Positions 6,969-15,109 of a stretch of 64,000 nt of DNA are shown here, in pieces. Each line of letters begins with the position of its first letter. Within the stretch, counting starts at the first letter, position 1. Below the pieces are notes generated by a model that had not been told where the DNA came from, did no database searches, and saw only the letters and a program-made list of their open reading frames with translations. Source of the DNA: Niveispirillum sp943370215 (GTDB lineage Bacteria; Pseudomonadota; Alphaproteobacteria; Azospirillales; Azospirillaceae); NCBI GenBank assembly GCA_943370215.1, contig CALRQC020000014.1, positions 1 to 64,000 of the forward strand, written 5' to 3'. The translations under genes and the position numbers were made by a program.

Positions 6969-9900
6969 ATGAGTAAGGTTGCCAGCCGGCTTTTGCGGAC
7001 CTCTCTTTTTGCCTCATTGACAGCGCTTACCGCTGTTTCGGCCATGGCGCAGTCCCATCAGGGGCTGGGCGGTACCGGTGCCTTCGGTCCTGGCAGCTTC
7101 GGTCCGTTCGATGCGGAATTTCCCCGTGGTGGCGATGGGTTGACGAAACCGGTACTGGAGGAAAAGCCGACCTTGGGGCCGGCGATACCTGCCGGCTCGC
7201 CCTGGACCCTGCAAGGCTGGGTACAGATTGACAGCGCTGACAAGGGCGTGACGCTGGTGGGCGGCCTGCCCGCCGCCGATGGCAGGTCGCCGGGGCGGTT
7301 CCTGGCCCTGGAGAATGGCAAGCCGGCCTTGCTGCTGGATGGCAAGCTGATCAGCGGCGGCAAGGCGTTGAAGGCCGGGCAATGGGTGGCCCTGGCCGCC
7401 AGCTTCGCCGATGGCACTGCGCGGCTTTATGTTGATGGGGTGGAGGTGGCGAAAACAACGGCCACCTCTGGGGCCGCCCTGCCCCTGTTATCGCTGGCGC
7501 CGCGTCGTTCAAAAATGGTGCCCTTCATCGGGTCGGCGAATCCGCCCTTCGCCGGCCGGGTGGCCGGCTTTACCAGCCTGCCGCGTGCCCTGGCAGCAGC
7601 CGATATCAAGGCTGCCGCTGCCCAGCCCCCCACCAATGCGCTGACCAATTACGAATCCGGTGCCCCCGTCTGGCCGGTGCAGGTGCGTCAGCAATATGGC
7701 CAGTTGCGCCCGCAAGACCCCTGGACGCGGCCCCGGCAGCAGGCGGATTTCAGCAAACCTGTCGCCAAGCCCTTGGTGGAAACCCCTGCCCTGCGCCCGG
7801 ATGGCGCGGGGGAATGGGTGCTGGGTTCCTGGCGGCTGGCGGAAGCGCCCAAGGTAGCCGCCCCCGGTGCCGCCCTGTCGCAGCCCGGCTTTGATGCCCG
7901 CAACTGGATTGTCGCCACCGTGCCTGGCACCGTGCTGACCACGCTGGTGGATCGCGGGGTTTATCCCGATCCCGATTATGGGCTGAACAATCTCGCCATC
8001 CCGGAAAGCCTGAACAAACAGGATTACTGGTACCGCACGGAATTTGAGGTGCCGGCCGATCAGGCCGGCAAACATCTGCAAATCCTGCTGAAGGGCGTGA
8101 ATTACAAGGCAGAGGTCTGGCTGAACGGCACCAAACTAGGGGACATGAAGGGGGCCTTCATCCGGGGCCGCTTCGATGTCACCGGGCTGGCCAAACCGGG
8201 GCAGAAGAACGCCCTGGCGATCAAGGTGTCACCGCCCAGCCATCCCGGCATCCCGCATGAGGAATCGCTGACCTCTGGTGTCGGTGAAAATGGCGGAATG
8301 CAGGCCCTGGACGGGCCGACCTTCATTGCCTCGGAAGGCTGGGACTGGATCCCCTCGGTCCGTGATCGCAATACCGGCCTGTGGCAGGATGTGAAGCTGA
8401 TCGCCACGGGGGATGTGCGCATCGGTGACACAAAGGTTGTCACCGCCCTGCCCGATGCCGACAATTCCCGCGCCCTGATTGATATTCATGTGCCGGTGGA
8501 AAACCTTTCCACCCAGCCGGTCAATGCCACGGTGACGGCCCGTTTCGACGGCATTACCGTCACTAAGCAGACGATGCTTCAACCGGGTGCCGGCACCATC
8601 AGCCTGACGCCGGCGGAATTCCCGCAATTGCTGGTGCAGAACCCCAAGCTCTGGTGGCCCAATGGCTATGGGGAACCAGCGCTGCATGATCTGAAACTGG
8701 AAGTCACCGCCAATGGGGCGGCGTCGGACAGCCAGGATGTGCGTTTCGGTATCCGGCAGGTGACCTATGAACTGTCCTTGATGGACCAGAAGGGTGACCT
8801 GCGCCGGGTTGAGGTCGACCTGACCAAGGCCAAGGCGCGGGGCGAACGGCTTGTCGACAGCAGCCATGAGGGCATCCGCAAGGTGCCCGATGGCTGGGCC
8901 ATGTCGCTGCGGCCAGGGGCGGAGAACTCGCCTGCCGTGAAGCCGGTGGAGGCGGCGGAACTGTCGCCGCATCTGGTGATCAAGGTCAATGGCGTGCGCA
9001 TTGCCGCCAAGGGCGGCAATTGGGGCACGGAGGATTGGCGCAAGCGCATCGACAAGAAGCGGCTGGAGCCCTATTTCCGGCTGCACCGTGATGCCCATGT
9101 CAATATCATCCGCAATTGGGTCGGCCAGAATACGGAGGAGGAATTCTTCGAACTGGCCGATGAATATGGGCTGATGGTGCTGAATGATTTCTGGGCCTCC
9201 ACCCAGGATTATCAGTTGGAGCCGCAGGATGTGCCGCTGTTCATGGCCAATGCGGCCGACACCGTGCGCCGCTACCGCAACCATCCCTCCATCGTGCTCT
9301 GGTTCGGCCGGAATGAGGGTGTGCCCCAACCGGTGCTGAACGAGGCGCTGGACGATATGCTGCAGGCCGAGGATGGCACGCGGCACTATATGGGCTCATC
9401 GAACCGGATCAATCTGGCCGGCTCCGGCCCCTATAATTACCGCGAGCCGGAAAGCTATTTCACCGACCATGCCCAGGGCTTCTCGGTGGAGGTCGGCACC
9501 CCCTCCTTCCCCACGGCGGAGGCATTCAAGGCGGCCGTGCCGGCCAGCGAACAATGGCCGATCAGCGACAACTGGGCCTATCATGACTGGCACCAGAGCG
9601 GTAATGGCGATGTGAAAAGCTTCATGGACGCCATCGCCAGCAAGTTCGGTCCCGCCAGCAGCCTGGAGGATTTTGACCGCAAGGCGCAGATGCTGAATTA
9701 CGAGGGCTATCGCGCCATCTTTGAAGGCATGAATGCCCAGCTTTGGCACAAGAATTCCGGCCGGATGCTGTGGATGACCCAGCCGGCCTGGCCCAGCACC
9801 ATGTGGCAGATTTTAAGCCATGATTACGATACCCATGGCGCCTTCTATGGAATGCAGAAGGCGGCGGAACCGGTGCATGTGCAGATGAACCTGCCTGACC

Positions 9901-10490
9901 ATGGCATCAGCGTCATCAACAATAGCCGCCAGCCCCTGGCGGGGTTGACTGTCACGGCCAAGGTCTGGACCCTGGCCAACCAGCCGCTGGCGGAAAAGCG
10001 TCAGGCGCTGGATGCGGCGGCGGGCAGTGTTTCCCACCCGTTCGGGCTGGATCTGGCCCCGCACCTGGAGGCCCAGGGGCTGGTGCTGGTGACCCTGGAA
10101 CTGGCGGACAAGGCCGGCGCCGTGCTGTCGCGTAACTTCTATTGGGTGGCCAAGGATGCGGCGGCGAACCAGAAACTGAACAACCTGCCCGCCGCCGCCG
10201 TTTCCATCACTGGCAGCGGTCAGAAACAGGGGGGCGAGGTGAAGCTGCGCCTGCGGCTGACCAACAGCACTTCTGTCCCCGCCATCCTGACCAAGCTGAC
10301 GCCGCTGAACCCGGATGGCAGCCGCATCCTGCCCGCCTATATCAGCGAGAATTATGTATCGTTGCTGGCGGGTGAAAGCCGGGATGTGGAGGTGACCTAT
10401 CCCGCCGAAACCGCCAAAGGGACACCATCCATCGCCCTGCGCGGCTGGAACCTGCAGCCGACCAGCGTAACGGTGACCATCATCCCCTGA
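6969..10490 (+). CDS. Secreted LamG-GH2 glycosidase (beta-mannosidase-like)
   Basis: A large exported glycoside hydrolase of 1173 residues. The start MSKVASRLLRTSLFASL has GGAAGGA 6 bases upstream and gives a clean signal peptide ending at AVSAMA; an ATG at 6924 is out of place before it. Residues about 45-215 form a concanavalin/LamG-like domain (WTLQGWVQID, GTARLYVDGVEVA), unusual in front of GH2. Then come the GH2 sugar-binding, immunoglobulin-like and TIM-barrel domains. The acid/base is Glu783 in WFGRNEG, and the probable nucleophile is Glu841 in FSVEVG, placed as in beta-mannosidases. The NE pair argues against exo-glucosaminidase, which has Asp there. Substrate is uncertain: mannosides are likeliest, other beta-glycosides possible. 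It is monocistronic, with a terminator after it. Confidence 0.88.
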   Translation: MSKVASRLLRTSLFASLTALTAVSAMAQSHQGLGGTGAFGPGSFGPFDAEFPRGGDGLTKPVLEEKPTLGPAIPAGSPWTLQGWVQIDSADKGVTLVGGLPAADGRSPGRFLALENGKPALLLDGKLISGGKALKAGQWVALAASFADGTARLYVDGVEVAKTTATSGAALPLLSLAPRRSKMVPFIGSANPPFAGRVAGFTSLPRALAAADIKAAAAQPPTNALTNYESGAPVWPVQVRQQYGQLRPQDPWTRPRQQADFSKPVAKPLVETPALRPDGAGEWVLGSWRLAEAPKVAAPGAALSQPGFDARNWIVATVPGTVLTTLVDRGVYPDPDYGLNNLAIPESLNKQDYWYRTEFEVPADQAGKHLQILLKGVNYKAEVWLNGTKLGDMKGAFIRGRFDVTGLAKPGQKNALAIKVSPPSHPGIPHEESLTSGVGENGGMQALDGPTFIASEGWDWIPSVRDRNTGLWQDVKLIATGDVRIGDTKVVTALPDADNSRALIDIHVPVENLSTQPVNATVTARFDGITVTKQTMLQPGAGTISLTPAEFPQLLVQNPKLWWPNGYGEPALHDLKLEVTANGAASDSQDVRFGIRQVTYELSLMDQKGDLRRVEVDLTKAKARGERLVDSSHEGIRKVPDGWAMSLRPGAENSPAVKPVEAAELSPHLVIKVNGVRIAAKGGNWGTEDWRKRIDKKRLEPYFRLHRDAHVNIIRNWVGQNTEEEFFELADEYGLMVLNDFWASTQDYQLEPQDVPLFMANAADTVRRYRNHPSIVLWFGRNEGVPQPVLNEALDDMLQAEDGTRHYMGSSNRINLAGSGPYNYREPESYFTDHAQGFSVEVGTPSFPTAEAFKAAVPASEQWPISDNWAYHDWHQSGNGDVKSFMDAIASKFGPASSLEDFDRKAQMLNYEGYRAIFEGMNAQLWHKNSGRMLWMTQPAWPSTMWQILSHDYDTHGAFYGMQKAAEPVHVQMNLPDHGISVINNSRQPLAGLTVTAKVWTLANQPLAEKRQALDAAAGSVSHPFGLDLAPHLEAQGLVLVTLELADKAGAVLSRNFYWVAKDAAANQKLNNLPAAAVSITGSGQKQGGEVKLRLRLTNSTSVPAILTKLTPLNPDGSRILPAYISENYVSLLAGESRDVEVTYPAETAKGTPSIALRGWNLQPTSVTVTIIP

Positions 10491-10549
10491 TCCAAGCCTT
10501 TCGGGGTCTGCGCCCACCTCGGTTCAGGTGTTGTGCAGCAACTGGCCCC

Positions 10550-10619
10550 AAAGCCCGCCATGGTGATCGCCGCTGTACTCCCCTCCGGCGATGGCACTCA
10601 TGGCGGGCTTTCTGTTTTT
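10550..10619 (+). terminator. Probable terminator after the GH2 gene
   Basis: Arms AAAGCCCGCCATG (10550-10562) and CATGGCGGGCTTT (10599-10611) are a perfect 13-bp inverted repeat. Inside it a second stem (ATCGCCG/CGGCGAT) shortens the loop, and CTGTTTTTT follows. Confidence 0.65.
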
Positions 10620-10621
10620 TA

Positions 10622-10651
10622 GAACTGTTTCCGGTCAACCGGAAACAGTTC
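10622..10651. repeat. Perfect 13-14 bp inverted repeat
   Basis: GAACTGTTTCCGG and CCGGAAACAGTTC flank a 4-base centre (TCAA). It directly follows the terminator T-run and lies 55 bases from the end of the ArsR gene. It may be a second or opposite-direction terminator, or a protein-binding palindrome. Confidence 0.6.
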
Positions 10652-10705
10652 CGGCGGCGACTGCCGCCGCGCGGCCCGTACCCCTGGTATAAGTCCCCAG
10701 TCGGC

Positions 10706-11008
10706 TCACCCGATGGCGGCCAGCACGGCATCCAGCAGACCGGGAAAGCGGCGCTCCAGCTCCTCCCGCCGCAGGGAGTTCATATGCGTCACCCCGGCGG
10801 GCTTGGTGTAGACCAGCCCTGCCTCCCGCAATACGCGGAAATGGTGCGACATGCTGGATTTCGGCCGCCCACCATCCAACGCGGCGCAGCTTGCCTCCTG
10901 CTCCCGCGCCAGATGGCGAATGATCTCCAGACGGACCGGATCGCTGAGCGCGTGGAAGAAATCCTCCGGCCGGACCTCTTCGATGGGGGGGTGTTTATAG
11001 CTTCGCAT
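10706..11008 (-). CDS. ArsR-family transcriptional regulator
   Basis: A 100-residue winged-helix repressor of the ArsR type. The family core is visible: FFHALSDPVRLEIIRHLAREQ at residues 17-37, then SMSHHFRVLREAGLVYTK, the recognition helix and wing. There is one Cys (SCAALDG), with no CxC metal motif, so a metal sensor is unlikely and a redox or electrophile sensor is possible. It is divergent from an Old Yellow Enzyme gene, a recurrent arrangement in which such repressors control the reductase. A palindrome in the 105-base intergenic region is the probable operator and would also give autoregulation. Confidence 0.85.
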   Translation of the reverse strand: MRSYKHPPIEEVRPEDFFHALSDPVRLEIIRHLAREQEASCAALDGGRPKSSMSHHFRVLREAGLVYTKPAGVTHMNSLRREELERRFPGLLDAVLAAIG

Positions 11009-11046
11009 GATGGCGACACCTTAGCACCGAAAACGGGCTATTGCCA

Positions 11047-11068
11047 TTGTTCGAATAATATCGTACAA
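11047..11068. promoter_or_regulatory. Putative ArsR operator
   Basis: TTGTTCGA-ATAATA-TCGTACAA is an imperfect dyad (7 of 8 bases per arm) centred between the divergent ArsR and Old Yellow Enzyme genes. Its AT-rich core and about 22-base length suit an ArsR dimer covering both promoters. Confidence 0.55.
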
Positions 11069-11113
11069 ACGAACCATCGAAGGACGTGAGCGTCCCCATT
11101 GGAGATTGTCGAT

Positions 11114-12205
11114 ATGCCCACCTTGTTTGATCCGTTCAGCCTGAAGGATGTCACCCTGCGCAACCGCATCGCGGCGTCGCCGATGTGCCAATATAGCGCC
11201 ACCGATGGTGTCGCCAATGACTGGCACGCCGTGCATCTGGCCACGCTGGCGCGCGGCGGTGCCGGGCTGGTGGTGGTGGAGGCAACGGGCGTGTCGGCGG
11301 ATGGCCGCATTTCCCCCGGCTGCCTGGGCCTGTGGAATGATGATCAGGCGGCGGCCCTGGAACCGATCGTCGCCGCGATTGTGAAGGCCGGGGCCGTGCC
11401 CGGCATCCAGATCGGCCATGCCGGCCGCAAGGCCAGCGCCAACCGGCCTTGGGACGGCGATGACCATATTCCCGCCGGCGATCCGCGCGGCTGGGAAACC
11501 ATCTCGCCCTCCGCCATCGCCTTTGGCAGGGGCCTGCCGCGCGTGCCACGGGAAATGACCAAGGCCGATATTGAACGGGTAAAGGCGGATTTCGTGGCGG
11601 CCACCATCCGCGCCCGCGATGCCGGCTTCAAATGGCTGATGCTGCATTTCGCCCATGGCTATCTGGCGCAGAGCTTCTTCTCCGTCCATGCCAACCAGCG
11701 CACCGATGAATATGGTGGCAGCGCCGAAAATCGCGGCCGCTTCCTGTTGGAAACGCTGGCCGCCGTGCGCAAGGTCTGGCCGGAGAACCTGCCCCTGACC
11801 GCCCGTTTCGGCGTCATCGAGTTCGATGGCAGAGATGAGGAGACATTGGCCGAAGCCATCGGGCTGGTGAAGGGCTTCAAGCAGGAAGGGCTGGATTTCC
11901 TGGATGTCTCCATGGGTTTTTCCACGCCCGATGCGCAAGTGCCATGGGGCCCCGCCCTGCTGGCGGAGACAGCACGCCACGTGCTGCGCGAAACCGGCCT
12001 GCCGGGTTCCAGCACCTGGAATATCGGCCCAGCAGAACAGGCCGACCGGCTGATCCGCGACGGCTATATCGACCTTGCCATGATCGGCCGCCCGCTGCTG
12101 GCCAACCCGCATTGGCCCTATGAGGCAGCAAAGCAGTTAGGCGTCGAGAAGGCCGCCTGGACCCTGCCCGCCCCCTATGCCCACTGGCTGGAGCGTTACC
12201 GGTAA
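11114..12205 (+). CDS. Old Yellow Enzyme family NADH:flavin oxidoreductase (YqjM-type)
   Basis: Cytoplasmic FMN-dependent ene-reductase of 363 residues that reduces electrophilic alpha,beta-unsaturated compounds with NAD(P)H. The TIM barrel begins LFDPFSLKDVTLRNRI. The motif SPMCQYSATDG carries the Cys typical of the thermophilic-like YqjM subclass. HAGRKAS supplies a substrate-binding His, HGYLAQSFFS and QRTDEYGG are family signatures, and the phosphate site IGRPLLANP is near the end. The ATG at 11114 has GGAGAT 7 bases before it; the TTG at 11099 is less likely. It is divergent from the ArsR gene and probably induced when that repressor releases. It converges on the hydrolase gene with only 4 bases between stops. 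Confidence 0.92.
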   Translation: MPTLFDPFSLKDVTLRNRIAASPMCQYSATDGVANDWHAVHLATLARGGAGLVVVEATGVSADGRISPGCLGLWNDDQAAALEPIVAAIVKAGAVPGIQIGHAGRKASANRPWDGDDHIPAGDPRGWETISPSAIAFGRGLPRVPREMTKADIERVKADFVAATIRARDAGFKWLMLHFAHGYLAQSFFSVHANQRTDEYGGSAENRGRFLLETLAAVRKVWPENLPLTARFGVIEFDGRDEETLAEAIGLVKGFKQEGLDFLDVSMGFSTPDAQVPWGPALLAETARHVLRETGLPGSSTWNIGPAEQADRLIRDGYIDLAMIGRPLLANPHWPYEAAKQLGVEKAAWTLPAPYAHWLERYR

Positions 12206-12209
12206 CGAA

Positions 12210-12941
12210 TCACTTGGTGTTCCGCAGCCCGATCAGCCATGCGCGCATCAGCGCAGATGTCTGATCGGGCTGTTCCAGCGGGGCCAGATGACCGCAATGG
12301 TCCAAGACTTCGCAGCGGCCACCGGGCACGGCGGCCGCCACCTCTTCCAGCCGGTCGGGCGGGGTGATCGCATCATCCCGCCCGACGATGCAGAGCGTGG
12401 GCACCTGGATGGCGTCCAGGAAAGGCCGGCTGTCGATCCGGCCCAGAATGGCACTCTGCTGGCGCAGGAAGGCGTCGCGGCCCACCCGCTCCGCCATCTC
12501 CAGCACCACCCCCGCCACGGCCGGGTCATTGGCCCGGTCCGGGTGGATCAATGCTGGCAGCAGGCGCGGGGTGACGCCCTTGAACTTGCCCATTTTTGCC
12601 AGCTTGATCAGGGCCATGCGGCGTTGGCGCTGTTCATCCGTATCCGGCCGCGCGGTGGTATCCACCAGGCACAGACCCAGCACCCGTTCCGGCGCGCGGC
12701 GCATGATTTCCATCGCCACATAGCCCCCCATGGACAGGCCGGCCAGGGCAAAGCGTGCGGGGGCTGTGGCCAGAACCTGGGTTGCCATCGCCGCCACACT
12801 GTCGGCCTGGGTCAGGTCCGCCACCTGACTATCGGCGATATCGGCCAGTGCGGCGGCCTGATGCGCCCATAGCGCGTGGTCGCACAGCAGGCCCGGCAAC
12901 AGAAGGAGGGGCAGCCTTGCGTCCTGCGGTGGGTGCATCAT
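12210..12941 (-). CDS. Alpha/beta hydrolase
   Basis: A soluble alpha/beta-hydrolase fold enzyme of 243 residues. The strand PLLLLPGLLCDHALW starts the fold, the nucleophile elbow is LAGLSMGGYVAM (Ser at the centre), the acid is in CIVGRDDAITPP, and the His is in LDHCGHLAPLEQP, so the triad is complete. The compact lid region MRRAPERVLGLCLVDTTARPD is typical of carboxylesterase or 3-oxoadipate enol-lactonase-like members. The actual substrate cannot be told from the sequence. It stands alone on the minus strand between the converging Old Yellow Enzyme gene and the divergent helicase gene. Confidence 0.85.
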   Translation of the reverse strand: MMHPPQDARLPLLLLPGLLCDHALWAHQAAALADIADSQVADLTQADSVAAMATQVLATAPARFALAGLSMGGYVAMEIMRRAPERVLGLCLVDTTARPDTDEQRQRRMALIKLAKMGKFKGVTPRLLPALIHPDRANDPAVAGVVLEMAERVGRDAFLRQQSAILGRIDSRPFLDAIQVPTLCIVGRDDAITPPDRLEEVAAAVPGGRCEVLDHCGHLAPLEQPDQTSALMRAWLIGLRNTK

Positions 12942-13157
12942 CGCCCGAAATCCTTGCTCTTAAAGGCTGGAATTGTTATCGAAGATGCCGACCCTAGCTG
13001 ATGCGTAAAGTCCGGCCAAGCCGGCGACGCGGTGGTTTTGTCTGGTCGGCGGCTGGCGCATGGCAAACGCGCCCTCCTTCGGCCATATGGTCGTCCATCC
13101 ATGCCGCTGACGTCACGGTCTTGATCGACGTCGTTTTACCTGCCTGACGAAGGTCGA

Positions 13158-14798
13158 ATGCTGTTTTCGGAACTGGGGCTCGGGCCCGACGTCCTCCGCG
13201 CTGTTGATGAAGTTGGGTATAAGAACCCGACGCCGATCCAGGAGAAGGCTATTCCCTGGGTGCTGCAGGGGCGCGACGTCCTGGGTTGTGCACAAACAGG
13301 CACCGGTAAGACGGCGTCCTTCACCCTGCCCATGATTGATATTCTGGGCCGTGGCCGCGCCAAGGCGCGGATGCCGCGCTCCCTGATCCTGGAGCCGACG
13401 CGCGAACTGGCCGCCCAGGTGGCCGATAATTTTGAGCTGTATGGCAAATATCACAAGCTGAACATGGCGCTGCTGATCGGTGGCGAGTCGTTCGGCGACC
13501 AGATCAAAAAGCTGGAACGCGGCGTCGATGTGCTGATCGCCACGCCCGGCCGCATGATGGACCTGTTCGATCGCGGCAATATCCTGCTGACCGACATCAA
13601 GGTGCTGGTGATCGACGAAGCCGACCGTATGCTGGATATGGGCTTCATCCCCGATATCGAACGCATCGTCAGCCTGCTGCCGCGCAAGCGTCAGACCCTG
13701 TTCTTCAGCGCCACCATGCCGCCGGAAATCAAGCGTCTGGCCGACAAGTTCCTGGACAAGCCGGAAGAGGTGACGGTCAGCGCGCCCGCCTCCACCGCCA
13801 CCACGGTGGCCCAGCATCTGCTGGTGGTGCAGGAGGAAGACAAGCGCGAAGCGCTGCGCCAGTTGCTGAAGAATGACGATGTGAAGAACGCCTTCATCTT
13901 CTGCAATCGCAAGAAGGATGTGGACATCGTCTATGGTTCCCTGGCCAAGCACGGTTTCAATGCCGGTGCGCTGCATGGGGACATGGTGCAGTCCAAGCGT
14001 ATGGAAACGCTGGAATCCTTCAAGAATGGCAGCATTGACCTGCTGGTCTGTTCCGACGTGGCAGCACGCGGCATCGACATTTCCAATGTCAGCCACGTGT
14101 TCAATTTTGACACGCCGCACCATTCGGAAGATTACGTCCACCGCATCGGCCGTACCGGCCGTGCCGGCAAGACGGGCCGCGCATTCACCATCGCCACGCC
14201 GGAAGATGGCAAGCTGGTGCAGGCCATTGAAAAGCTGATCAATCAGGAAATCCCGCGTTTCAGCATCGAGGGGATTGAGACGGCTGAGCTGTCCTTCGAT
14301 GATGATCCGCGCCGCCGCCGTGGCGGCCGTGGTCGCAAGGAAGAGACGCGCCGGCCGGAGCCGCGCGCCAAGCGCATCCGGGATGAGGCTGTGGCTGTGG
14401 AAGCCGTGGCTCCCGTTATGGAGGCCACTGTGGAGTCGCGTGAACCGCGCCGCGAACGTGGCAGCCGTGACCGTTTCGAGGCGCGCCATGGCGAGGGCCG
14501 GCCGGAACGCAACGGGGAGAGTCGTCCGGATCGGGCCGAAGCCCCGCGTCGGGAGCGCGATGACCGCCGCGACCGTGATGACCGGCGTGACCGCCGCCCG
14601 CGTCGGGAGGATCGCGACGACGATCTGGTGCCCGTGCTGGGCTTTGGCGACCATGTTCCGGCCTTCATCCTGCGCATTGCCCGGCCGCGCAAGGCCGGTG
14701 CTGAGCAGGTCGAGTCGCTGCCGCTGGATCTGGTGGAGAGCGGGGAGGACAGCGTTTCCCTGCCCGCGACCACGGTTGAAGCGGTGGCAGAGGTCTGA
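13158..14798 (+). CDS. DEAD-box ATP-dependent RNA helicase
   Basis: RNA helicase of 546 residues acting on structured RNA, probably in ribosome assembly, RNA decay or cold adaptation. All core motifs are present: Q motif (GYKNPTPIQEKAIP), motif I AQTGTGKT, Ia EPTRELA, Ib TPGR, II DEAD (VIDEADRM), III SATMPPE, V ARGIDI and VI HRIGRTGRAG. After residue 380 the tail is strongly charged and Arg-rich, with repeated RDDRRDRDDRRD units that should bind RNA nonspecifically. The last 80 residues (VPVLGFGDHVPAF...) form an unusual acidic extension. The start has GAAGG 4 bases upstream. The stop is followed 3 bases later by the RAM-domain gene, so they form an operon. Confidence 0.95.
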   Translation: MLFSELGLGPDVLRAVDEVGYKNPTPIQEKAIPWVLQGRDVLGCAQTGTGKTASFTLPMIDILGRGRAKARMPRSLILEPTRELAAQVADNFELYGKYHKLNMALLIGGESFGDQIKKLERGVDVLIATPGRMMDLFDRGNILLTDIKVLVIDEADRMLDMGFIPDIERIVSLLPRKRQTLFFSATMPPEIKRLADKFLDKPEEVTVSAPASTATTVAQHLLVVQEEDKREALRQLLKNDDVKNAFIFCNRKKDVDIVYGSLAKHGFNAGALHGDMVQSKRMETLESFKNGSIDLLVCSDVAARGIDISNVSHVFNFDTPHHSEDYVHRIGRTGRAGKTGRAFTIATPEDGKLVQAIEKLINQEIPRFSIEGIETAELSFDDDPRRRRGGRGRKEETRRPEPRAKRIRDEAVAVEAVAPVMEATVESREPRRERGSRDRFEARHGEGRPERNGESRPDRAEAPRRERDDRRDRDDRRDRRPRREDRDDDLVPVLGFGDHVPAFILRIARPRKAGAEQVESLPLDLVESGEDSVSLPATTVEAVAEV

Positions 14799-14801
14799 GC
14801 G

Positions 14802-15044
14802 ATGCAAACCATCTTCGTCCAGGTCAAATGCGAACTCGGCCGCGCCTATGACGTGGCCGACCGTGCCGTCCAGGATGTAGAAGAGGTTTCAGAGGTTCAT
14901 TCCATTTCCGGCCAATACGACCTGATGATGAAATGTTTCCTGGCTGACGATGCCGATATCGGCCATTTCGTCACCGGCCGCATTCAGACCCTGGCCGGGG
15001 TGAAGGACACCTTCACCATCATCACCTTCAAGGCGTTCAACTGA
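14802..15044 (+). CDS. Stand-alone Lrp/AsnC ligand-binding (RAM) domain protein
   Basis: An 80-residue protein made only of the RAM domain that binds amino acids in Lrp/AsnC regulators, with no DNA-binding helix. Characteristic parts are FVQVKCELGRAYDVADRAV, VSEVHSISGQYDLMMKCF and the closing VKDTFTIITFKAF. Such proteins form ring-like oligomers and may serve as small-molecule sensors; their role is mostly unknown. It begins 3 bases after the DEAD-box helicase stop (TGAGCGATG), which implies translational coupling. A strong terminator follows within 30 bases. Confidence 0.9.
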   Translation: MQTIFVQVKCELGRAYDVADRAVQDVEEVSEVHSISGQYDLMMKCFLADDADIGHFVTGRIQTLAGVKDTFTIITFKAFN

Positions 15045-15073
15045 ATCGTCTGGCTTGCTTATGATGGCCATGT

Positions 15074-15107
15074 AAAAAGGGGCGCCCTTTCCGGCGCCCC
15101 TTTTTTT
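15074..15107. terminator. Bidirectional rho-independent terminator
   Basis: AAAAA-GGGGCGCC-CTTTCC-GGCGCCCC-TTTTTTT is a perfect 8-bp GC stem with A and T runs on either side. It closes the helicase/RAM operon and also serves the converging chemoreceptor gene, which ends at 15110. Confidence 0.92.
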
Positions 15108-15109
15108 AA

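Noticed and set aside
13113..14807. 564-codon minus-strand frame opposite the DEAD-box helicase
   Set aside because: Antisense to a gene with every helicase motif; it exists because of GC-rich third positions.
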